A DNA stretch of 64,000 bases from Chrysopilus asiliformis (Eukaryota; Arthropoda; Insecta; Diptera; Rhagionidae), in assembly GCA_964034945.1 (NCBI GenBank), contig OZ035961.1, positions 4,198,001 to 4,262,000 of the forward strand, in the 5' to 3' direction. The notes below the pieces were generated by a model. That model did no database searches, was not told the DNA's origin, and saw only the letters and a list, made by a program, of their open reading frames with translations. The translations under genes were made by a program, and so were the position numbers. Shown here piece after piece: positions 57,006 to 64,000 of this stretch. The number at the start of each line of letters is the position of its first letter. Positions within the stretch are counted from its first letter, which is position 1.

Positions 57006-57120
57006 TGTTAGGACACGAGCCTTGGGTCCCACGTTGGACGCCATTTTAGTTAGGACACGTGCTTTGGGCGGTTGCCTTTAGCATGTGGCCCCACGTTGGG
57101 CGCCATTTTTCTTAGGACAC
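57006..57120 (-). repeat. duplicated tRNA-Lys 3'-end sequence (retroelement primer-site remnant)
   Basis: GCCCCACGTTGGGCGCCA at 57,088-57,105 equals the 3' end of a eukaryotic tRNA-Lys, including CCA, as I recall it. A second copy with two changes (GTCCCACGTTGGACGCCA) lies at 57,026-57,043. On the minus strand these read as TGGCGCCCAACGTGGGGC, the form of a tRNA-Lys primer-binding site just after an LTR. Each is linked to TTAGGACACG, which occurs three times. No retroelement genes are nearby; repeat A has inserted on the downstream side. A remnant of an LTR retrotransposon is the likely source. Confidence 0.6.
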
Positions 57121-58295
57121 GAGGGTTAGAATTTTAATACACGTGGGTTATGGAAGCTGGTACACGGCACACAACTAGTCTCGTCCGCTAGCTCAAGTCA
57201 GGGGGGTGGGATCTTGTGATGCCAGCCACCATATCGGTCCTTCCAAAAAGTTTGTGTGCACGGAATTTAATTTCAAAATTATTTTTATACACTCTAAACG
57301 AACGCGATATCACACCGAAATTTAACGAACAATGATTGACTCACTACGATGGTGTTTAATGAGCCGGCCCTTCCCTTCCTTTAGCCCTTGTAAACCGAAA
57401 TCACAATTTTTTCGGGCTCCCATAATGTTAGTGTGGCGGAGGGGTCTTAGGAGAGGAAAATTACCAAAACATTATCTTCAAGTTATTTCAAATTTAATCA
57501 AAAACGAAACTCTAAGAACTAAATACATCAGAAATTGAATAAATAATTCGAAATTTTCAAGGAAAGATCATATATAATGCAATAGAAAATTTGGTTGGAA
57601 AATTAAAGTGGCAATAATTGCCAGAATTTTAAATTTTAAAGTAGAACAAAATCTTTGAATAATTCAAAACGAATCTAATAAAAAAAAGCGCTTGAATAAT
57701 CAACGCGTAGAAACAATTCATTTAAAAAGAAATATATATAAAAATTTACTTTTTTAAATTAGTTTTTCAAATTAATAAGATCGCATTAAAATCACTGATA
57801 CATTAAGAAAATACCTGATATACATGTTGTCTCCCACGACAGATCTGACGCAGCAGCAACTCTCCTGAAATTCCTTTAAAACTTAAGATGAAAATTTTAA
57901 TGCGTTCTTTCACACTTTATGTTTTCTTATTTTAGGATGATTTTAAATAAAGATGATGCGGGATCATAAATAAAGATGATTCTGGATACTTATAAAAGAT
58001 GATTCTGGATCGATATAAAATGTGGTTCTGGATCCTTATATAATTTTAGCCGCAAAACGGTTTATCAAAATTTGATGAGCACATGCGGTCAGCAATACAT
58101 AGAAAAAAACAGGAACGACAAGTTGAAAAGTAGCGTGGGTTTTCTGGATCATTTCCGCCTAGGAAGTCCATCACGTTTTTCCGGAGAAACTTAGCCGGAT
58201 GTAAGGGCATAAAGTTTAGAGGTTTTATCCCTTCTACGATGATTCAGGATTCACAATTGTTGTTTTAAAGCAAAATTTGTTTTCAACTTCTTACT
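57121..58295. other. non-coding sequence, possible LTR-derived part at 57.1-57.5 kb
   Basis: Bases 57,121-57,470 are GC-richer than average and lie where an LTR would be expected on the minus strand. No clear TG...CA boundaries or second LTR could be placed. From 57,540 on it is AT-rich with no gene. Confidence 0.35.
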
Positions 58296-58458
58296 GGAAC
58301 CGATTTTAAACGTTTTTACAGGAATCGATTTTAACGTGTTACAGGAATCGATTTTAACGTGTTACAGGAATCGATTTTAACGTGTTACAGGAATCGATTT
58401 TAACGTGTTACAGGAATCGATTTTAACGTGTTACAGGAATCGATTTTAACGTGTTACA
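58296..58458. repeat. 23-bp tandem repeat
   Basis: Six identical 23-bp units (GGAATCGATTTTAACGTGTT plus ACA) run from 58,321 to 58,458, preceded by one diverged 25-bp unit from 58,296. Perfect identity points to recent expansion. Each unit holds ATCGAT. Confidence 0.95.
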
Positions 58459-59277
58459 GGAACCCCTAAAATCCCGCACAGAAAGGGAATTAGCGATGTG
58501 AAAAAACAGGAGCACAAAAAAACACGTGCAAAATTCAACAAAGTTTTACCTTTTCGGGGTATCCTTTTTTTACGAATGAAAATTCGACAATCGCACACCG
58601 GCGATTAAACAGAAATCGTGGAAAACGATAAAGATCGTCGAGGCTTTCCAATCAAAAAAAAACCACTTGGAGGAAAAAAAAATATTTTTTTTTTTCACGG
58701 CAGCAATTAAAACTTTCACTGGCTGCTTCTAAGCCGATGGTCAAATCGAAAAAGGAAGATTTATTGTTTGCAATCGATCGTTCGATGGTCAATTTGCTTT
58801 GATCAAAACTCGTTTTCTTTGTTATAAAGGAAGCAGTATTTGTATTTGGTCTGCACTTGATACGAAAATGAACTGAACTCTCATACCAACGAAAGGAAAA
58901 CGAACGGAAGGCAAAAACAAAACAGGGATGCCAACGCGGCTCATACAAAGTGATGAAACAAAAGCGTAATAGGGGCGTTTCTTGGTTCTGAGCACTTTGC
59001 ATTGATCGAAGTATCAAAAGGAACCAACAGTTAGATTTTCAAAGGGACTATTTTTCTATTTGATTGAATTCGGATTTGGTCAAATTGAAACAAAAGCAAA
59101 CTTAGCGAATGAGCTATCGGGGAAATGCGAAGGGAATATGCAAATTTTCTTTATAGGTGAGACTCGGGTATAATGAGAAAAGGAAAATAAAATTGGTTGC
59201 GTGAAATTCCAATTGGATTTCTTTTTGATTTTTTTTTTTTCCTTGGAAAAAAAAGCTGGCCGCAACAAGCTTTTGTT
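58459..59277. other. non-coding sequence
   Basis: No gene supported; minus-strand open frames here lack motifs. Confidence 0.45.
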
Positions 59278-59431
59278 ATGTTTTTTTTTTGTGACTAGTT
59301 ACAAAGTAACCAATTTAGAACTGATTTCATTGTGACTGGTCACAAAGCAACCACCGCATAAACGGATTTGTCACCGGCACTTTGCGACCAGGGTCACATT
59401 GTAACTTGAGTTACAAATGGTTGCTTGGAAT
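59278..59431. repeat. interspersed repeat family B, copy 3, with family A tail at its left edge
   Basis: GCTTTTGTTATGTTTTTTTT (the end signature of family A, about 59,269-59,290) runs directly into GTTACAAAGTAACCAATTT and GCGACCAGGGTCACATTG of family B. Family A therefore appears to have inserted in the T tract of B and later lost most of its body, or the two share an ancestor. Confidence 0.65.
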
Positions 59432-60254
59432 ATTGGTATTTCGGAATGACCACCATCCAGGAGATAACTTTCAAATGAAGGAACAAAAAACAGGACCTCA
59501 CATTACCTATATAAATCTCGTCTTCTGTGACGAGTGCAGTCCGATGAAAATTTAGGGATTTTAACCCTTCGTTACATACTGATAGAATTATCCAGCTAAA
59601 TGACAGATGTGTATGTATATTTACAAAATATTGCACAATATCTACAGGCATCCTTGATAAAATAATATCTCTCTGTAGAGCTATCTCACTATAGAGGAGA
59701 ATTTAGATATGTACACTCTACGGTATGAAGAATATATTCAAAAATTTACATCTAGATATCACCCGCCGTATAGAAAACGCTGCAGCAAATGAAATGTTTG
59801 CCACGTTTGTGTGTCAATAATTTCCATCATTACATTCAGTAGAACGAGAATTTATCCGAGAATCAGGACAATTTCGTTCCTGTGATGCACCAACCTGGTT
59901 AATAGGTGGAAACATCATTTCGTTCATTTCATGATAAGCGAATTTCATTTCATTCCAATTGGTATTTACAAGTTTAGGAAAATGCCCAAGGAATACTCGG
60001 AGATATAACTCTGCAATCAATTCTGCTTGCTAGTGTTCAATCCTAATATTTCAAATCTATATATGTAGTTAGAAATATTTTGTATATGCAAGTAATTTCA
60101 TCAGATGCGCTCTAACTGAACATACAAACTGAAATGCATGCATATTTCTCATATTTACTACACAATTTTAAAAAAAATATATAAAAAGGCAAATTAAATC
60201 AGATCATACATCGCTCGAATAGCGTATTATTGATATATAATTTCACTGAATATA
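59432..60254. other. non-coding AT-rich sequence
   Basis: No gene supported. Confidence 0.5.
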
Positions 60255-60282
60255 CACTCAGAAAAATGGAGGCTAACTCGAC

Positions 60283-60460
60283 GACCTGCATAAGGCGTAA
60301 TTAGCCTCGGGCTGGCAAATTTAGCCTATGAGTGGCGCGCGTCCGCCTGCATCAGGAAAAGTAAAACTTGTGTTGACCTGTGGCCGTAGAAATTCTGAAA
60401 TTAAACCACCTGCAGGTGAAGTAAAGCGTTGGGAGCTGCACGAGTTGACCTGAGATAGGT
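60283..60460. repeat. left subterminal array of ~21-bp units
   Basis: Units beginning RRCCTG or AGCCT start at 60,283, 60,303, 60,323 and 60,345 (spacing 20, 20, 22). Looser ones follow, including the clear palindrome CCACCTGCAGGTG near 60,408. They match the right array in motif, not in long sequence. Confidence 0.65.
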
Positions 60461-60660
60461 TTTTCCACGATGTAATGCCATGTAATGACGATTAAGCCAC
60501 TCATAGCTTGAATATTTAGCCAACCATAGGTCAACTGAAGACCAGGGCAAGGCGAACTGAAGCAATGTGACGTCAGTAAAGCGGTTGCAGCCTTAACAAG
60601 CCGCTAATAGGAGAACTTGTTGACCGCTGTGCGTTGTATTCGAAGAGCAGTAAAACCGAC

Positions 60661-60845
60661 ACAGTCTTATCATAAAAGGTTAAACAGCAACAGGCTTATT
60701 ACGCCTCTGCTAGTTGCACTCCCAAGCTTTGCATTGCCTAACACAGGCTTATTATCCGGCAATAGTTAATTTTATAAAAAGTAAAACAGGAACAGGGTTA
60801 TTAGGCCTGAGTTAGTTGCACTTCTAAGCATTGCATTGCCATACT
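60661..60845. repeat. ~75-bp direct duplication inside the 3.3-kb element
   Basis: Two related blocks, about 60,668-60,743 and 60,771-60,845, share AGTTGCACT, AAGC, TTGCATTGCC and a preceding CAGGNTTATTA word in the same order, spaced about 103 bases apart. Confidence 0.7.
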
Positions 60846-60849
60846 TTAC

Positions 60850-61031
60850 CAGCCTCAGGTATACTGTACACGAGTGACAGGTTTAATGGCGTGTGTGAGT
60901 TGCATTCGTTTGCGGAAATTCGTAATAGCCGTCACTCTCTTGTTAGCAACCGACGCAGAAAGGACATTTTTTAGTGAGTGAAAAGTGCAAGTTCGAGTTA
61001 ATCAAGGAACCGTCTGGAATCAAAGGTAAGT
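60850..61031 (+). promoter_or_regulatory. leader-like exon with strong splice donor inside the element
   Basis: A less AT-rich stretch without ATG-initiated frames ends in AAAG followed by GTAAGT at 61,026-61,031, a consensus splice donor, then T-rich intron-like sequence. It resembles the promoter and untranslated first exon of an element-borne gene. The downstream exon is not visible, probably lost. Confidence 0.4.
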
Positions 61032-61136
61032 TTTTCGTTTCAATAAGCATGTTTTTTGGTTCAGTTAACAAATTAATCTGAAATCAAACTGGTTTCAATA
61101 AAATTTAAAACTAGAGACAATCTTCCATTCCCTTTT

Positions 61137-61573
61137 TATACCCGTATGGTGAAACCAAAGGGTATATTAACTTTGCCTTACCGTTTGTAACGCCAAGAAC
61201 CCGTCATCACACACAAAAATGAATTACACCAGTGTGTTTAGAATGATAAAAAAAATAATTTTTGCATGTCGGTCCGTCTGTCTGTGCCACGGATTGCGGG
61301 CGCACGGATTGAGCTAGAGCCTTGAAATTTTTCGTAGATCCGTTTTTCGTAAAATGTGAATCCAAGTTCGTTAATGAAAACGTTTTTTGCGATTATCTCA
61401 AAAACTTATCAAAAAAGTCCAAGAACAAAAGTTATTTATGATATGATTCTACATAAGACTTCCATACATCAAAATCCGATTGGAATAAATTTTAAAAAAT
61501 TTGATTGAAAAGTTTGACTTCAAAGTGGAATTTTGATACAACTGATTGGCAATTATAGCTTTTGTTATGTTTT
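61137..61573 (+). repeat. interspersed repeat family A, copy 5, nested
   Basis: TATACCCGTATGGTGAAACC start and GCAATTATAGCTTTTGTTATG end, as in other copies. The inverted CACCATACGGGT near the end is lost in a small deletion. Inserted in the 3.3-kb element at a T-rich site. Confidence 0.9.
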
Positions 61574-61997
61574 TAACTCGTGAAATTCATAGTATTGTAC
61601 CGATAACGCTTAGAAAATTGTTATATCATTTATTCGGTTAAAAAACTATTTTGGTAAATTGCGTACGAGTAAAATGCACATAGCTTTATTTCGCTTTTAA
61701 ACAGTTGAGTTCAACGTGATATTTCGCGCTGTTGATGCTTTGCCTGATTTGCAGATGTAATACTAAACGGAAATAATAAAATAAAAAAAATCAATATTTT
61801 TGTCCCTTGTGTAGGCTTAGTCTAGGCGCGGATCATTGCCAACGCATGTAGAATGGTGCTCACGTTGCAATTTTGGTTTTGAAAACGCGTACAATCTAAT
61901 ATTGGAGCTGGTAACGAAGTGTATTTCGACTTACTAATTTAACATTTGGTTATTTCTACTTAAATCTACTATGATACATGATGAAATACTAGTTTAA

Positions 61998-62785
61998 CCA
62001 ATTAACGCCCGCTGTACTCAAACGAGTACACCGGACATATCTGTGATAATACGTTAAAATATTTTTAGTCGATTTTCAGACAAAACCAAACTGATCTCAA
62101 TTTGTATTTACAAAAAGATCATTTTTGCTTTGCCTGAAAATCGACTTAAGCTACTTTAACTTATTACCACAGATTTATGTATACATTTTTTCAGAATTTT
62201 CTTTTTTTTTTGTTTATTTTATAAGAATGGCTTGGTTTATGTGTTAAAAATATTCAGTGATTTTCTCATTAATTGGTTAAAGGTATTTTAAAAATTGAAA
62301 TTGCCAATTCAGCAGCATCCTTACTAAAGCAGTGCGCACTTGGCCTAATATTGGATAGCGATAACATTTTAACTGAGCTAGTGTTCATACACGGAGATCT
62401 ATAAAAATAATTGTTGCGGCATTGATAGGTTGACTTTCAAGGAATTTTAGTTGAAGGTGTCTTTGGCAGTTTTTTTAAAAACAATATTTTTAAATTATTA
62501 AGTCCCTTTAATCCACCTTTTCATCTACTTCCAGAAATTCCAAGTGGAAAGCATATCAAGTGGAAAATAGGCACATATCTATCTGTCCCTGTACAACACC
62601 TTGATTTGCGATTAATGTCAACCATGCGAATAGTGTCATATAATTTAAAATAAAAATTTTTCTTTACGATACCATTTAATTGTAACATGAATATATATAA
62701 TAAATAAAATGTAATTAAAATAAAACATCAATTGTTCTTTATTGTAAACTCGCTGTGGCCATATGGCAACCCCGGCGTTAATAGG
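61998..62785. mobile_element. TTAA-flanked TIR element, piggyBac-like, non-autonomous, nested
   Basis: TTAA lies at both borders (61,994-61,997 and 62,786-62,789). The ends are inverted: left CCAATTAACGCCCG, right in reverse complement CCTATTAACGCCGG. TTAA target duplication plus C-rich-start ends fit the piggyBac superfamily. No transposase frame exists in the 788 bp. A hairpin with ~40-bp arms (CTGTGATAATACGTTAAAAT against its diverged inverse) lies at about 62,040-62,175. Confidence 0.65.
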
Positions 62786-62854
62786 TTAAGATGATATTCC
62801 GCAATAATGGGACTCTAATAAGTGAAAAAGTATGGCGTGGGGGCTAATACTTTG

Positions 62855-63545
62855 GTTGCTGCAAGTGTATTTTGAGCTTCCTGGGGGAAGATAGTAGATC
62901 TCCTGCGGCAGGTATACTGTGAGGCTGCTACAGGCCAGCTGTACAGCTGCAGGAGGAAAGGTAAGCTTGAGGTAGGTGTAAAATTGACTTTCAGCAGGAG
63001 AAAAATAAGGCTGGTTCAGGAGACTTGACCTGCGGTAGGTCTATTTTAAAGCTGCACCAGGTCACTGGTCAACCACGGGTGGTTTTACTAGCCTGCTACA
63101 GGTGGATTGTGAGCCTCCACTAGGTAACGTAAACTTGTGGCAGGTTACCGTCAAGCTGTCCCTGGGCGACAGTTAGCCTAAAGTAGCGTTAATCGCGACA
63201 AGTTAGTCATTCGTAGGTTGACTGTCGGCCTGTGGTAGAATTACTTGACCTGCTGCAGGTGCATTGTCGAGCTACAGGCGTTTAACACTGCATTCATACA
63301 GCGCTCATAGGTGTACTATAAGCCTATGGCTCCTGTATAATGTGGTTTAATACACCTGGCAATGGTTTATTAAGCCTGTATCAGTTTTAGTTAGCCATTG
63401 GTAGTTAAACTAGTTTTGTAATTCTCGCCCGACTGAGGCTTACTTACGCCTGAAACAGGCTAAAACCATGTAACTTGATCTAACTACGTCAAACTTAAGC
63501 AGGTTAACTCTGTCAGCCGGCTATAGGTCAGAGTTAACCTGACAA
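62855..63545. repeat. right subterminal array of ~21-bp palindromic units
   Basis: A stretch of nearly 700 bases is made of diverged units of the form AGCCTGCTACAGGTGGATTG. Register is clearest at 63,090, 63,112, 63,133, 63,154 and 63,175 (spacing 22, 21, 21, 21). Each unit is an imperfect palindrome around CCTG..CAGG. At the far right a longer palindrome pairs AGGTTAACTCTG with CAGAGTTAACCT. Confidence 0.75.
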
Positions 63546-63583
63546 AAAGTTGACCTGCAGTACATTTATCATTTTTCTGAGTG

Positions 63584-64000
63584 TATGTTTTCAATTTAGT
63601 TTACTTGAAAAATTCAGCCCTTTTAAAATGGAATAAATAAAATTTAATAATCTGATTGGCATAACGTAACATAAGCCTCGTCTCGATTAGACATTAATTG
63701 AGATTTTTTTTCGTTACCTGACATGTATTCAGAAAAACCTTTAATTTAAAAAAATGTACTGAAAGGGAAAAAAAAATTTTTTTTGAACGCTGTGTATCAG
63801 AAATAAAAGCGAGATAATTTTTTTTTAATTTTGTTTTTGATCCTTTTATCTCGCCTTTATTTCTGATACACAGCATCCAAAAAATTATTTAAAAATTTCT
63901 TCGTTCTGTTTCGAATTTTAAAATTGACACATTAAATTTGTGATCAGTGAAACCACCCTCCAACCCCCTTCAAATAATAAGCTTCCGAAGAAAATTTGAC
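63584..64000. other. non-coding sequence with an 86-bp hairpin MITE
   Basis: At 63,789-63,874 GCTGTGTATCAGAAATAAA and its inverse (with one change, continuing into GCGAGATAA) form arms of about 30 bp around an AT-rich loop. No gene in the remainder. Confidence 0.7.

Larger units (their letters stand above)
60255..63583 (+). mobile_element. 3.3-kb TIR element with subterminal palindrome arrays
   Basis: Ends CACTCAGAAAAATG and CATTTTTCTGAGTG, flanked by TA on each side. Left and right subterminal zones consist of degenerate ~21-bp units around CCTGYNRCAGG. A leader-like block with a splice donor lies at 60,850-61,031. The interior is interrupted by a family A copy and a TTAA-flanked element. 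No transposase frame of useful length remains, so this copy is non-autonomous. CACT-starting ends, 2-bp flanking duplications (TA here, CG in the short copy) and subterminal arrays recall CACTA/CMC transposons, but that is inference. Confidence 0.8.

Noticed and set aside
58652..59017. 121-codon minus-strand frame
   Set aside because: No domain or promoter; ends in poly-Phe from an A/T run and is probably chance.
1..64000. CRISPR arrays, bacterial operons, rRNA or tRNA genes
   Set aside because: No spacer-repeat pattern, ribosome binding sites or structured RNA genes were seen; the content is eukaryotic.

Overview
The window looks like AT-rich nuclear DNA from an insect, most likely a fly or gnat (Diptera). 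The evidence is a mellifera-type mariner, a rosa-type (DD41D) transposon, many short inverted-repeat elements, and two promoters with a TATA box followed about 32 bases later by an arthropod-type initiator. Species cannot be set from the sequence; a fungus-gnat-like nematoceran is only a guess. Gene density is low: three convincing host genes, all intronless and all encoding secreted proteins, in a background of transposon debris.

Layout. 1-3,280: non-coding, with a 269-bp inverted-repeat element (1,439-1,707). 3,281-4,543: complete mariner with intact transposase. 4,544-15,720: no firm gene; several MITEs and two weak coding candidates on the minus strand (10,782-11,181; 11,528-11,644). 15,725-16,583: a deleted rosa-type transposon sitting inside a small palindromic MITE. 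17,500-25,300: interspersed repeats, a 240-bp foldback nested in a repeat, and a cluster of dispersed GTAAACA motifs at 24.1-25.0 kb. 25,749-26,012 (minus): small serine-rich secreted protein with a clear promoter. 31,946-33,034: dead second mariner. 33,525-35,792 and 38,125-40,374 (plus): tandem pair of secreted neprilysin-like (M13) metallopeptidases, separated by 2.3 kb that holds a MITE. 40,375-60,254: non-coding, with repeat families A, B and C, a TAA-flanked MITE, tandem repeats and a duplicated tRNA-Lys-end (retroelement primer-site) sequence. 60,255-63,583: a 3.3-kb inverted-repeat element whose two subterminal zones are built from degenerate ~21-bp palindromic units; later insertions sit inside it. 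The 269-bp element at 1.4 kb is its short deletion derivative.

How things relate. The two M13 genes arose by tandem duplication. The downstream copy keeps all the catalytic and substrate-binding residues I could place. The upstream copy keeps zinc chemistry but has lost the NAxY substrate motif and the transition-state His, so the pair probably diverged in activity. The strongest candidates for something undescribed are the 3.3-kb element with its 21-bp palindrome arrays and the dispersed 16-bp GGGGTAAATGTAAACA motif set.
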